Below are positions 13,164 through 24,919 of a stretch of 64,000 nucleotides of DNA, one piece after another (position 1 is the first letter of the stretch; each line of letters starts with the position of its first letter). A program made the position numbers and the translations under genes. This stretch comes from Rhabditophanes sp. KR3021 (lineage: Eukaryota > Nematoda > Chromadorea > Rhabditida > Alloionematidae), in NCBI GenBank assembly GCA_963281155.1, contig CAUJLY010000006.1, forward strand, positions 6,510,001 to 6,574,000, read 5' to 3'. A model generated the notes under the pieces. It had not been told where the DNA came from, did no database searches, and worked only from the letters and a program-made list of their open reading frames with translations.

Positions 13164-14650
13164 TCATTGACCTGAAGAGTCAGTGTTTGTTAGGATATGT
13201 TGAAGATCCATAATAACTGAGTATTCAAGAGCCGAGGATTCATTTGAAGTTAAGCCATCAATTGAAGCGGGAACAATCTGTCTGCCATGTGTTAAGCTAT
13301 CAATGATCATTGTATCCTTGTCATTTAAAGGGATGAATTTGCAATGACGACGTTTAGCACCTGCAATATGACGCTCAAATCTCAGTTTAAGGTTTCCTGC
13401 CACTCCACAATAGAAGATTGATTTGAGAAATTGATCAAAAGTTAACATCTTAACACTCGTATGAAGTGGCAAATCAAGCAAAACATAGAGACTTTGTTCA
13501 CCTTTAGCAGTATTGCGGGGCTTTGCATCTTTTATCCCATCTCTTAGTTTAAGCCACAATTCTTTGAAAGAAAGAAGTCTTTCTTCCTTAAAGGTCTCAT
13601 CAATTTCACTTCTCAACTGGATGCATATTCTTTTCTTTGTATGGTATGAACAGCCTTCAAAATTATTGAATGTGGTTCTGCAACCTGTACATTCATATTT
13701 TAGATTCTTCACACAGGGTTTATTTCCAATAAACTCCACTGCATTGATATCTAATTCTTCAATCATCCTGACTTCTTCCCAAAAATGTTGCCAATATCTT
13801 CTTTGGATAGAACCCTGAGTTTATCATTTAAGCCGGCTGCTTTCATTCTCATTTCTCTACAAGTTCTTTCATTAACATGATCTTTTGTGAAGTCTGATCG
13901 CTTCCAAATAACAGTTTAGACGAAACTTTAAGAGTGATATACTCTTTCATTTTTCCGTGATTATCCAAGAAGCGTTCTCTTGATGGAATTCTATCACTTC
14001 TACCTGCGAAACCAATACATCATATTTTGCTTTCTTTTCCTTGTAGTTTGAATGATCTTTGGCAGGCTTTTCGAGATCTTGAATCAGTGGTAAATTCACC
14101 CATTCTTTCAACTTCTCGTCAAATATGATACGAAAAGCAGCGTCTTTATAATACCTTTTAATAATTCCAAAATGTTTACAATAACCAATTGACAGGAAGA
14201 AAGATATTTTTCCGGGACTGTAGCCTGCTTGAAAATAAATAACTCCACCTGACTGACCAAAAAACAATCGCTGTATTTGCTTACAGAAACTCCAATTACA
14301 TTAACTTTTTCAAAGAAATAATCATGGTACTTGTTAGAATCATCGTGACTATAACTTTCAAGAATATCATATTTATTCTCATCCAAGATATCCTTCACAT
14401 CTTCTATCACCAATGCTCTTCTTGCAGAGTCACTTCAATTTGTCCACTAGTTGATGCTCTTGACACAGCTGGACTAAGTTTGTCGACGTCTGCAATATTG
14501 ATGATTATGGTTGACATTTGAGAACTTACCAGCAGCAATAACTTCTTCTTGTCTAATTGTAGGATTTCTTATTAGAGTAACACTTTGATCTTACTTGAAT
14601 CTCTTTTTTTGGCCTTCATAGCCGTCAGCGTCTTTAATTTTACGTGTCAT
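13164..14650 (-). pseudogene. Frameshifted GIY-YIG endonuclease-like pseudogene
   Basis: On the minus strand a coding-like path starts at ATG 14650 (MTRKIKDADGYEGQKKRF), passes two plausible 40-42-nt introns (GTAAG...AG), and then changes frame about five times: near 14430, at a six-T run near 14260, and near 13965, 13900 and 13795. The last 200 codons (13766-13164) are intact. They hold a Cys/His cluster (CTGCRTTF...CSYH) and a GIY-YIG fold signature: LYVLLD, FYCGVAGNLKLRFERHI with the catalytic Arg, and a late ESSALEY glutamate. The best family resemblance is the nuclease domain of ANKLE1/LEM-3; no ankyrin or LEM part is visible. The retained introns argue for a duplicated rather than a reverse-transcribed copy. 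Confidence 0.6.
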
Positions 14651-15252
14651 ACTTTGAATATCAAATTGACGGATATTTTAAAATGACTAAGCCAATTTTA
14701 ACATTAAGCAAAAAACGATTTACCACTTGGTATCTTGTTTAAACGTTTTATTCGAATGTATCTACTAATAAACATAAAATTAATGTGCTATAATTTTTTT
14801 AAATTTAGTGTACATACATATTTAAAATCAAATAATAATCCAAATTAATTGCTGTCTGTTTCAGGTGCATAACTGATTCCCATATGTTTTGAATGCATCA
14901 AAGTACGCCTTGTAAAATAAATCTTTGATCTATCAACTTGACCCTTTGTATTCATTTCTTCCTTTAATTTTTTTTTTATCATTTAACGAATTTTCATTTT
15001 TAGAGCTAAAAAAACGAGATCCAGAATGTATGGATCATTGAGCGGATTGTTTAAAAAACGAACGGCTATCAAATTATGACTATAAAGATTGTGGACCACA
15101 AAGCAACATATTACTATTTATTTATACAATCTTACTTATTTATGCCTTGACCTTAATCCAATTTTTTACAACAACAATAAACACTTTCACACAATAGCAA
15201 TAAATACTCTCATACCAAAAAATAGGCACTTTTATTAACTTAGTTTTTTGGA
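14651..15252. other. Intergenic, AT-rich, no gene seen
   Basis: Short frames only. It separates the start of the pseudogene from the 3' end of the kinase gene. No repeat or RNA gene recognised. Confidence 0.5.
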
Positions 15253-16710
15253 TTAAATTAGTAATTTTGAAGCAATATGTTCAATTGAAGGCCTTATTTG
15301 ATAATTTGATTCACTACTTTCTATTCCAGAAGTCAATAAATTATTAAAAATGTTATTTTTTTTCACAAATTGGGAAGCATTGGGATCCATTAAAATTTCA
15401 GCTAATAATTCATTATTGCCTTTGGTAATACCATTTTGATATTTTACATAGTCTACTAAGCCATGCGGCGAATAAGCATCACTATAGGGTTTCAGACCGG
15501 TTGCTAATTCAAGTAAAACAACTCCAAAACTATAGACATCCAACTTTGTTGAAATAATTTTCTTATTCAAAAATTCCGATGGTAAATATGCCAAAGTTCC
15601 TTTGATATGGGATGCGATTAAAGAAGAAGTAACACCTTCTATCGAATCTGAGTAAGTATCTCTACTCAGTCCAAAATCACCAAGTTTTGGTTCCATGTAA
15701 TAGCTTAATAAAATATTGGCAGTCTTAACATCGCCATGAATGATTGGATTGTGAGGTATAGAATGGAGATAAACTAAGGCTCTCGCTGATCCTCTTGCAA
15801 TACCCATTCTTTGTTCCCAGTCAAGAGGGGTGGATTTTCTTCTGCATAGAATTCTATCTTCAACTGAACCATTTGCCATAAATTGATAAACTAAGCAAGG
15901 TTCTGGTCCATCCATTGAAAACCCGTATAAGGGAAGAATATTATCATGTCTATATTTAGATAAAGTTTTAAGCTCTTGAAAGCTTTGCTTTAAACGTTCT
16001 TTTTCTTTTTTAGCCGAACAAACTTCGTTTTTTGAAGTTAATCTTTTGATGGCAACTTCCATTTGCTTCCAATTGCCTTTGAAAACAGTGGCATACCCTC
16101 CTGTTCCCAAAATATTTTCACTGGCGAAATTCTGGGTAGCTAACAGTATTTCCTTATAATTTACTGACATCGTATTTTCCATGCTACTTTTGATTGAGGA
16201 TGACATTGAGGTAGTTTGTTGTGAATTTTGTGATGTGTTAATGCTCCCACTAGACTTAACTGACCCATTAATAGATGATGATTGCAACGATTTTGAACAG
16301 CCCTTTGTAGTATAATTTCGAGTGGATGTTACATTTATATCAAATTTGCTTGTGCACATACTTTCTAATTCGTGATATTTAATTGGAACGACATGCTTTA
16401 GAATAGCTAAGCATTCGTGTGATCCTGCTCTAGCACAGTTTTTATAAAAATCAGCTACTAAATAACCTTTACTTGCAAGTAATCGAATGAATGCCTCGGT
16501 GGCGCTGCCTGTGCTTCCACACTTTTGACATTCCAAGACATCTCGATACTTAATTAATGGCGAGTGCAGAGCTTAAACTTTAATTAGTAAATATAGAAAT
16601 ATAATCTTACCTATCAGTTTCCATGATTCTCCTAAATCAAGTAGTTCACATAGTTTCTTTAATATTAATGAAGGTAGTTCATATAAATACATTAATTCGG
16701 GTTCGGCCAT
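15253..16710 (-). CDS. pik-1: Pelle/IRAK-type serine/threonine kinase with death domain
   Basis: Exon 16710-16611 joins 16571-15253 across a 39-nt intron in phase 1, giving 472 residues. Residues about 10-100 form a death domain (YELPSLILKKLCELLDLGES to about LAILKHVVPIKY). A Ser/Asn-rich linker follows. The kinase domain starts near residue 180 and has the glycine loop GTGGYATVFKG (189), VAIKRL lysine (209), HGDVKTANILL catalytic loop, DFGLSR, and GTLAYLPSEF in the activation segment. HGD in place of HRD is normal for Pelle and IRAK1. In flies and mammals this kinase acts below Toll/IL-1 receptors through MyD88-type death domains; nematodes keep one copy, pik-1. It is divergent from the membrane protein gene at 17294. 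Confidence 0.88.
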
Positions 16711-17293
16711 TTTGTATTTATAGCTTTTATTTTGTTATACAAGTAAACAATAACTTCTTGACGCGATTCTTTTTGAAGAACGTTTCTATTAAGTAACTTG
16801 TTAAGTTTTTGAAGTAGAAATAGACAATTCTGAAATCAGATGAGTAAAGAATAATATTCAATTATCTTTAGTTTTATTCATATAAAAAACATTTGGTTTT
16901 TATCGGCTAGGCAAATTATTAATTCCACGAATAATCTGCAATAGTATATTCACTTTGTTATCATGTTGCAAATAAAGCTTGCTCTATAAAATGCTAAATT
17001 GAATAAGGTATTTTATGTGAAAAATACATTGTTATTAAATAGTAATTAAAAAATGTAAATAGATTGATAAATTCAGAAATAAAATATACTAATAAAATCA
17101 AAGCATACACCTATAGGATGAAAGTTAGCAATAAAATAAATGCATAATATAATAATAAATATGGCTTTTATTTCTGATAAGGATATTTACCTTTTGATTA
17201 GCAATTGGAATAGGATGATTTGATGTTCAATTTATTTACTAATTGAAAAGTAGCATCCCTGTTTTTAAATAGATCCATTTATTTTATTCGATA
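16711..17293. other. Shared upstream region between two divergent genes
   Basis: 583 bases lie between the ATGs of the kinase gene (minus) and the four-pass membrane protein (plus). It is AT-rich without a clear TATA element. It must hold both promoters unless leaders extend further. Confidence 0.45.
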
Positions 17294-17967
17294 ATGGACA
17301 TTGGGGCTGTGAATAATTTTGTAAGTTATACCTAACTAGACTTATTTTTTATTAAATTTAGAGGTTGTCAATATTTACGATAATATCGGATGGATTAACC
17401 ATACTCATTTTTACTTTTTTATCAATGCTTTCTATCTTTAAATCAAGACATTGGATGGCAGCTATCATTTCATTTATCCATGCAGTATTTGGTGGAATAT
17501 CTATTTATTTTCAAATAAGTAAGACCAACAACTTATCACCTGCTTCTATTATAATACCATTTGTGTATCAAATATATATTCTGTGTTGGTGTCTTATTTG
17601 GTGTTTCGTAGGAATGTCAAATGTAATTGACGGACAAGTTTGGGCGACTGAAAATATTATTGGTAAACTCGAACTAGTTAAAAATATAGATAGGAGCATT
17701 ACAAGTATTCATTATGTTTCCTCCGAAGATATAGATCCTACATCTCTGTCTTCTTTAAGACTAGGAATTGCAATTGTCACTATTTCAATGATATTGTTGA
17801 CAACTAAAGTTGTATCTATCAGTTTGATAAACAGTATTTATCAAAAATTGAAGTCAAGAGTTAATGGTAATGGTACATTAAGCAGTTTTAGATTGTCCTC
17901 AGACAAGCCTCAAAAAGACCGTGTTATTTCTGAAATGGAATTGGAATCGTTTGATACAACCCATTGA
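17294..17967 (+). CDS. Four-pass membrane protein, function unknown
   Basis: Exon 17294-17320 (MDIGAVNNF) joins 17362-17967 through a 41-nt intron in phase 0, giving 210 residues. Four hydrophobic segments are visible: about residues 18-34 (LTILIFTFLSMLSIF), 38-60 (WMAAIISFIHAVFGGISIYF), 75-100 (IIIPFVYQIYILCWCLIWCF) and 140-165 (LGIAIVTISMILLTT). A polar tail of about 40 residues (SSDKPQKDRVISEMELESF) follows. I recognise no family. The even number of helices puts both ends on the same side, probably the cytosol. Confidence 0.72.
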
Positions 17968-17980
17968 TATTATTGAATAT

Positions 17981-18022
17981 TTATTTGATATTTGTGAGTT
18001 ATTATTTGATATTTATGAACTA
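17981..18022. repeat. Two-copy 21-bp tandem repeat after the membrane protein gene
   Basis: TTATTTGATATTT followed by eight more bases occurs at 17981-18001 and again at 18002-18022 with three differences. It lies in the 181-base gap between two convergent genes. Confidence 0.5.
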
Positions 18023-18148
18023 TTACTTAATATAATTAATTACTATGATTTCTTACAAAAATATGCATTATTATTTGGGTTGACATTATAAATAAATTAA
18101 TGGTTAATTAAAGTGAAAAGGAGTAATTTTAGATAAAAATTGTAGGCA

Positions 18149-19264
18149 CTAGCAATTATTCATTTGAGCACACCAAAGAGCCTCGACAACTTGTTCATCA
18201 ACAAAATTTGCAAGTTCACTAATTTTTCTATCGGTTAATTTGTAACATTGTTCAGACAGATTTGATTTAGTGAGTTTGGCACATGTGTTATTAGCAAATG
18301 ATGAAATTTCAGCTTTAGATGTCATTGCATAGTTCCGAGCATTATTTAACATTCTTTGACAAAAAGCACAAGTCATTCTAGTTCCTTTTTTATCAACTGC
18401 TAAAGGATGTGTCAAATCCTCAAATTCCGGAATTTTTTTACTTGATTTTATATCTGATGGAACGTATACAACTGTTTTCGGCTTTTGAAATACAGATACA
18501 TTTTCTTGTAAATTGTTATTTTCAGATGGTTTCTGTTGGATCATAAAATTAATGGAATTTGGGTTTAAGTCGGAAGAAGCATTTGGTCTTGTGTTTTTTC
18601 TTCTAACTGAAGGTATGAAAGTACCCTTTAACGCATTCTGACTCGGATTTGGAATGGCAACTGATGGAGGGTATGTTGTTGATTCTTGAATTAAAATTGG
18701 TCCGTCCGTCGTAGTAGTTGGATCAAAAATTGGAATAGGTCTAGCAACAGACTGTGGAGACTGCTGTTTATTGGTACTTAAAATAAACTTATTTTCAAAG
18801 CCATCATTGTTTTCATCTTTACTTTCATGAGTAGACTCAAAATACTGGTTTGTGTCACAAATGTTAAGTATTTCACAAATATTATTTTGACTCATATCAT
18901 AACTAAGAGAGAAATATATTTGAGGAAGACTGTCTTTGATAAAAGCATAACACTGGGAACGGATCATGGTCGAAAATTGACTACAACGACTGTTTAATAA
19001 AGTTTGAAGCTGGTTTTGGCTAAGATCGACACGTTTTTTAGTGATCATCATTAATTGACTGCACAGATAGCATCCCAAATTTCCATTGTAGAGTTTTTCT
19101 GTTTCTTCTGTAATGGCATTACTTATATATTCGCCACGATTACCACTTGGAAGATAATGTTGGAATGATGATGAAATTAAGATAAAATCTACAAAAATAT
19201 TAATTAATGAATATTTAAAATTTAAAACCTTACAAATAATTACTCCAAACATAAAAAGTTTCAT
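18149..19264 (-). CDS. Secreted protein with two saposin-B-like domains
   Basis: The frame is open from ATG 19264 to the stop at 18149, but a 45-nt GTAAG...TTTTTGTAG intron at 19233-19189 fits inside the leader. Removing it gives MKLFMFGVIIYFILISSSF, a good signal peptide, and 356 residues. Two six-cysteine saposin patterns are present: the first, from LGCYLCSQLM to NICEILNIC, has six Cys; the second, from MTCAFCQRML to LWCAQMNNC, also has six. A long Ser/Pro/Thr/Asn-rich linker separates them. Saposin-like proteins bind or disrupt lipids and act in lysosomes or as secreted effectors and defence proteins. The second domain ends at the stop, so the protein looks complete. A TATA element lies about 40 bases upstream. 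Confidence 0.82.
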   Translation of the reverse strand: MKLFMFGVIICKVLNFKYSLINIFVDFILISSSFQHYLPSGNRGEYISNAITEETEKLYNGNLGCYLCSQLMMITKKRVDLSQNQLQTLLNSRCSQFSTMIRSQCYAFIKDSLPQIYFSLSYDMSQNNICEILNICDTNQYFESTHESKDENNDGFENKFILSTNKQQSPQSVARPIPIFDPTTTTDGPILIQESTTYPPSVAIPNPSQNALKGTFIPSVRRKNTRPNASSDLNPNSINFMIQQKPSENNNLQENVSVFQKPKTVVYVPSDIKSSKKIPEFEDLTHPLAVDKKGTRMTCAFCQRMLNNARNYAMTSKAEISSFANNTCAKLTKSNLSEQCYKLTDRKISELANFVDEQVVEALWCAQMNNC

Positions 19265-19302
19265 TTTTGATAGACAATAAATTAGTCAAACTATTTTGCG
19301 AA

Positions 19303-19312
19303 CTTTTATAAA
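19303..19312 (-). promoter_or_regulatory. TATA box of the saposin-like gene
   Basis: TTTATAAAAG on the minus strand, 39-48 bases before the ATG at 19264. The spacing implies a very short leader. Confidence 0.5.
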
Positions 19313-20543
19313 CGTAAACAGTATACCTTGCTAAATATATATTCTGAATGGTGTCCGATACACGCCACCTTTATTAGCAGTTTACCCCACTTATAAAAGA
19401 AACGAGATAGCTTAAATGAGATGGACTTGGCACCTTTAGATAGTTAAGTGACACTTTAACCTGAGTCAAGATACGGAATGTTCTGTTTGTTTCTTGTAAG
19501 CTGGTATTAATAATGTCGCACCTAATAATTGTTTATTTTGATATATAAATAAGAGAGCTTAAATGAGGTGTCGTTGGAGTAATTTCGTACAATGATAGCG
19601 ATGAATATGGGTTTGCAAACAAGATTGCTTCTATTAACTTAAGTATGTATATTAGATGTTAAAAAATAATAGAAATGTGTTTCATATATTCAAAACTGTC
19701 AATTTACATTACATTTATGTAAATCATCCAAACAAAAATAGTCTGAAATGGCAAATAGAAATAGAATCTATTTAATAGGTACGTGCACATAAAACTGATC
19801 GCAAAGTTGACTGTTGAAGTTATTTAATAGCAATGAAATAATCAAGGAAGGTGTGTAAAAATTAATGATTCGAATTAATCAAAAACGCAGAACACGCTAA
19901 ATTATGGTTCTCAGATTTACGTTTATTAATGAAGAGATAATAACAGTGAAAATTTATTGAAAAGTTGATAGAGTTTAGTATCTAAGAACATTTTCTATGC
20001 AAATTCAATAAATTAAATGTTGCCAGAAATGTTTCCTTTATTTTCTAACTTATTTTTCAAATACATTGTGTTCCACACAGGCTCTTGTTTTGCCAAATAA
20101 GTAAAATATTTTAATAATTCAGTGCTTTGAAGTTTGTTAAAAATTTGTTCATAAAAGTAAAGAATTCATCCTGGATATACTTCAAAATAATTTTACTCGA
20201 ATTTGTTCAAAATAAACCATCATTAAACTATTTAGTTCAGAATGCCATGTTGTTTGTGAAAATGCTTATATAAGCACTTATAAAAATACCACTTATACTT
20301 AATCAAAAATATAAAACAATAGAAGACATATTAAATACCCTTCATACTAAATATACGCAGTTATTAATCATGACCAAAATTACTATTATTTGCCTAATTT
20401 AATGGTCATATGTTAATACAATTTATTTAATCTTCGATTTAATTTAAGAAATTAGAAAATAAACTCAAGACGAGGCTGTTTTATTTCTTTATAAGAATTA
20501 AAGATCTACATATTACTTTCATGACAAACCAAATATAACTATT
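19313..20543. other. Intergenic, AT-rich, no gene seen
   Basis: About 1.2 kb between the saposin-like gene and the end of the channel gene. No frame above chance length, repeat or RNA gene was recognised. It presumably holds the rest of the saposin-like promoter and the 3' UTR of the channel gene. Confidence 0.45.
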
Positions 20544-21849
20544 TTAGAATGGGGCAAATATTAAATGAACAACAACATAGATAATAAATGCCAATGGGAA
20601 AAGAATACGTGAAACGTAATCGACGTTTTGAAAAAACTTTGCTGTCTTGGACTTAGGTACTGCTTGAACGACTAGCTCAACAGGTACATTTGTAGTATTT
20701 GTTACTTTTGGTTCATGAATATGCGTTGAGACACCGTTCGATGGCAACACATAATGCATGTCCTTTCTCTTGCTTGTAAAGATAATGACGATAAAATATT
20801 CAAGGAATGATAAGAATGTCATGATGAGACAAAAAGCAAACCAAACACCCATTCCGCTGCTTTCATGCTGAGCCCAAAACTTTTCTTTAGAAAACAAAAC
20901 AAGAGATGCAAATAAGATAAATGGAAGTGCAGCACTGATTGATCGTGGTACTGACCATGTTGGATGAATAAAAAAGTGCAGCCAGGAGGCAATCAAAAGC
21001 AAAAGACTGGGAAGCAAAGCGGATGTAAAGTTTCTTGAAAAAGATCCATTGAAATGAAGTGTTACGAAAATGCATGAATGGCTGCCCATTGTATAATTAC
21101 CAACACAATCTCCAGCAAAAGCTTCACTGAATGTATATCCACCCAAAACGCCTGCATCAGCGACTTCAACTGGTTTTAGACCTGGTGGGGCATGTGACCA
21201 AACATACGCAACTTCTTCTAGCTTATAAGATTCTAAATTAATATATAAGCTTATAAGTTCATTATATCAAATTACTTACGGGAAGACAACTTAAGAGTAA
21301 CTTGTTTTTGGGTTGAAAAAGGGAACGATTGGGAATTGACTACACTGGTCTCCAATACATACTTGGATTTCGATCTGATATAACCTGAGGGTTCAATGAC
21401 ATAATTTACGGGATTTTGGTAGTTAGAAAGAACTTTTGATTTTGCAAAATATGTTTCTGGCACCCAAATCTTTTTACTGTCATCTTTCATTTTAATTTCT
21501 TGAATCCCTTCCCTAGCATCAACTTGATAAGCCAAACGACTATCAGGCCATTGTTGGCGTAATGTAACATCTAGTTCAACTTGATCGTGAACAAACTTGA
21601 CTTTCGAAATGAAAAGATTTGTCATAACAATGATGGATGAGTGGTCGGAAGTATCTATAAAATAAAGTTTATATTAATTTAGCATTGTCTACCTTGTGGT
21701 GGTGGTCTAATGGAAGGATCATAGTCAGAAAAAATTCTATGCAAAATTAGCTTTTGAATTCCTTTCTGCCTGGTATGGTCATCATTGGGTTGTCCATTGA
21801 CAATAAATAAACAACAAATTATTAAAAGAAATTGTTTAATTGGTCTCAT
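20544..21849 (-). CDS. Divergent pentameric ligand-gated ion channel subunit lacking the Cys-loop
   Basis: Exons 21849-21693, 21654-21280 and 21232-20544, with 38- and 47-nt introns, encode 406 residues starting with signal peptide MRPIKQFLLIICCLFIVNG. The extracellular part has channel landmarks: VTLRQQWPDSRLAY and IWVPETYFAKSK. The Cys-loop site reads VVNSQSFPFSTQKQV: FP is kept, but both cysteines are Ser and Gln. A second pair typical of loop C in glycine-receptor-like subunits is kept (DCVGNYTMGSHSC). M1 starts NFTSALLPSLLLLIASW. M2 is abnormal (HPTWSVPRSISAALPFILFA): the basic residue remains, but the usual Thr/Leu pore face is replaced and a Pro intrudes. M3 is WFAFCLIMTFLSFLEYFI and M4 is close to the C-terminus. 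It is probably a divergent nematode lgc subunit. Whether it can gate ions is unclear. Confidence 0.85.
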
Positions 21850-21881
21850 ACTTTTGATTAATCAAAAAATGTGCAATGGGT

Positions 21882-21891
21882 GCTTATATTA
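21882..21891 (-). promoter_or_regulatory. TATA-like element of the channel subunit gene
   Basis: AATATAAGCA on the minus strand, 33-42 bases before the ATG at 21849. It is a weak match, supported mainly by position. Confidence 0.35.
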
Positions 21892-22990
21892 AAAGTTCCT
21901 GGATCTAATAAGCTAGCCGACGAATGTTAACACTTCGCTGCAAAGGTTAAAATTAAAAAAGATTCGTTTGGTAGGATAAAATGTTTAGTAAATATCAAAA
22001 TAATTGTAATGAGTGGAAAATATGTATTTAGATGATACAATGATATTATATGTGATTATTATGCTATTACTTACAACATTTTGCCACTGAGCAGTTGTTT
22101 GAAATAAAAATGGCAAAAAGATTGTGCCATCGTTTGTTTGTAGCTTTTTCTTTCCAAATTATTTGAATGTTATATGTATATTTGTGTGGAGTGGGGAGTG
22201 ATTAGTTACATCATTAGGCAAAAATAAAAATGCCATTTCCCATTTATTCATATATCATCGATGAATAGTTTTTGAGGTACTAGCAAATGCAGGCATATGA
22301 GCAGGATCTAAGTTTAGTTAAGAAGAATGATTTGTGTAAGATGATAACTAGTCTCGAAAACTAGTGATTTTTCTTCAAAAGTGATAGGTAATTATTGAAA
22401 TGCATATTTTTAAATACGTGATTAAAGAATTGAAAAATAGATTTGATGATTGTTGAAAAATTATATGTGGTCGTTGAGTAAAAATCAAAAAGATCACAGT
22501 TTTATACTTTGAAAAGAGGATACATTTTAATTTTAGAATTTGAACATAAATAGTCTTATCGAAAACGGTTACATGTCTTCAATTAAGTATCTAATCAGAG
22601 CAGTACTTTAATTTATCAAAGCCAATGCATAATCACTCTTACAGTCTTTTTGTTTTACATTATTAGTATATTTTATGATTATCAGAATAATCTTCTGCAT
22701 TATTAATTAATCTCTTTTATCAACAGTCTTGATTAATTTAAAGCTTATGTCATTGTTAAAAATGGGTAACTTAAAAGGATTTTTATTTATAGTATTACAA
22801 CATCATCATTAGGTGATTAAATATAAGAAAAGTATGTATTTATATTTATAGTAGACATTCTTATAAATGGATTTTTGTTATTTCAATACAACGTTTTGGG
22901 CTTGAATGATTTCTTCAAAAAAACGTAACCTTTATTTATTGTATCATACTTATGAAACTGATAAAGTATTATTTAGCAGTCGATTTTACT
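21892..22990. other. Intergenic, AT-rich, no gene seen
   Basis: About 1.1 kb between the channel gene start and the coiled-coil gene end. It contains only short frames. Confidence 0.45.
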
Positions 22991-24919
22991 TCAACGAACA
23001 AGCTCGAGTTGTTTTTTTAATAGATTAATTACATCTACTTGTGATGCAAATTGACTTTCGAATTCCGAAACATATGTTTGCAAATAAGTAACTTTTTTCC
23101 TTAGATCTTTATTCATGGACTCGTTACCTTCTAAGGCCACGATTCTTTGATTCGCCTCAGTCATCAATGCTTCATAATTTTCAATCGTTTCTAATGCTTC
23201 CTTAAGTCTATGTCGACCTTCTTCTAATCTTCTTTCCAGCAATGACCTGATTGGGTTTTGCTTATCTTCCAAAACTTTATAATTTTGCAAAGCTTCTTGA
23301 AGTTGGTCATACATTTTTTCAAGTTCGTTCTTCCAACCATCTCTTTCGGCGTCATGTATTTTTTCGCATTCTATACGTTCCTTTATTATTTGTTTCCATT
23401 GTTTGTTTACTTTTCCTACTTGCAATGATATTAATTTTAGCTTTTCCGTATAACTCATATCATCGTCAAGAATATAATTGGCCAAATCATTATTTGATAA
23501 GAAAGAAGTATACATTTTAGGTAGATTTTTTTTAAATTGGTCAATTCCATCCTTAGCTGTTTTTAACAACGCGTTGTTTTGATTCATTAATTCTGTAAAA
23601 TTCGTACGCTCTCTTTCTAAATTTTCAGTCGGAACCATGTCTTTTAGGTTTTCCGTCAATTCTAATATTTGAAATTCAAGCAAATCATTACTTTCTTTGC
23701 TTGTTGATAGCTCATTTTCCAATGCTTCACATTTCCCTTTGCAATCAGATAGATCATCCTTTTGTTGCTTAATAATCTCTAACAATTGTTTGCAATAATC
23801 TGATTGTACTCCACTATCAGTGGATTCATTCATTTGATTATATGATTCGTTTTTAATATTCTTTTCTATTTGTTCAAACTCCACCAAATCTTCATTGATT
23901 GTGTCTAGACATGAAAAACTTTCAACAGAACAATCAGATCCAAATTGAGATAATTTATCATCTTCACAATCGCCACCACTTTTAGTCATTAAAACGCGTC
24001 GTAATCGTTTGTACTTTTGAAAGAGTAAATCAATTCGCCTATCCTTTTCCATGCCAGCGTGGCGTAAAGCAGTAATACATTTAGAGTACTCCAAAGCTTG
24101 ATTTCGGTATCGATCAAGCTCTTTTAATTTTTCAGGAAAAGTACGTTGTTCTCTCAGTACCAAATTGTCTTTCACAACTTTGTCATACGAGTCTTTCTAA
24201 AGTGTAACATATATTTAATTTGTCATTAACATTTATATTTTAAGGTTAATACGCTTACCAAACCAATCAAATCTGTTTGTGCATGACTAAGCTTGTCATT
24301 AACTTTGCGGATTTCCTGTTGTAAATTTCGGTTGCGTTCGTTTAGTCGCTTATTTTGATCTATTAATGGTTTTTGATTCTTTTCAAATTCAATGATTTTT
24401 TTATTCTGCAAGTACATATTATTTTTCTTAAAAATAGTCAAAAAGTGGTATAACTTGATGACTTAATAGCAGTAATGTTAGTGGTAGTATGATATTAGTA
24501 ATATTGTTTGTTGTAATAATCAGAACAATAGATGATAAGTAAATATTCTTACTAAATGATAATATCCAAACTTACCAATTGCGCCTTTATTTGGATCATA
24601 TGAGAATTGGTGTTGGATATTTCGAGAAGTTTCTCTTCAGTTTCATCAAGTCTTTGTTGCCAGCGTGAGCGTTCTCTTTCATGATCCTCTTTGCTCATCT
24701 GTATATGTAATAATTAATAGAATAGGTCAATGCAAGTTAAGGTTTGACACACAAAATTAATGACAAATAAGTAGATGGGTAAATTAATATCTTATGGTTC
24801 GACGGCAAAGTAAAAGTAAAGATAATCATTAAATATACACAATTAAAACTTACGAATTGCAAAGTTCCAAAACATTGAGATAAAGCTACTGCGGATTTAT
24901 GATGCGTTGGTGTACCCAT
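22991..24919 (-). CDS. Coiled-coil protein, function unknown
   Basis: Exons 24919-24854, 24698-24576, 24405-24259 and 24196-22991 all join in phase 0 and give 513 residues. Heptad-like Leu/Glu/Lys-rich stretches cover most of the length: residues about 25-150 (RWQQRLDETEEKLLEI, RLNERNRNLQQEIRKVNDKL) and again about 250-500 (LEDKQNPIRSLLERRLEEGR). A non-helical acidic gap with GGDCEDDKLSQFGSDCSVES lies between. There are no motor, membrane or signal motifs. Proteins of this form often sit at centrosomes, cilia, vesicles or kinetochores, but I cannot assign a family. The N-terminal MGTPTHHKSAVALSQ is encoded on its own 66-nt exon. The next gene upstream is divergent. Confidence 0.78.

Noticed and set aside
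13164..14650. Penelope-type retroelement, because of the GIY-YIG domain
   Set aside because: No reverse transcriptase motifs and no terminal repeats; the upstream part has short spliceosomal-type introns instead.
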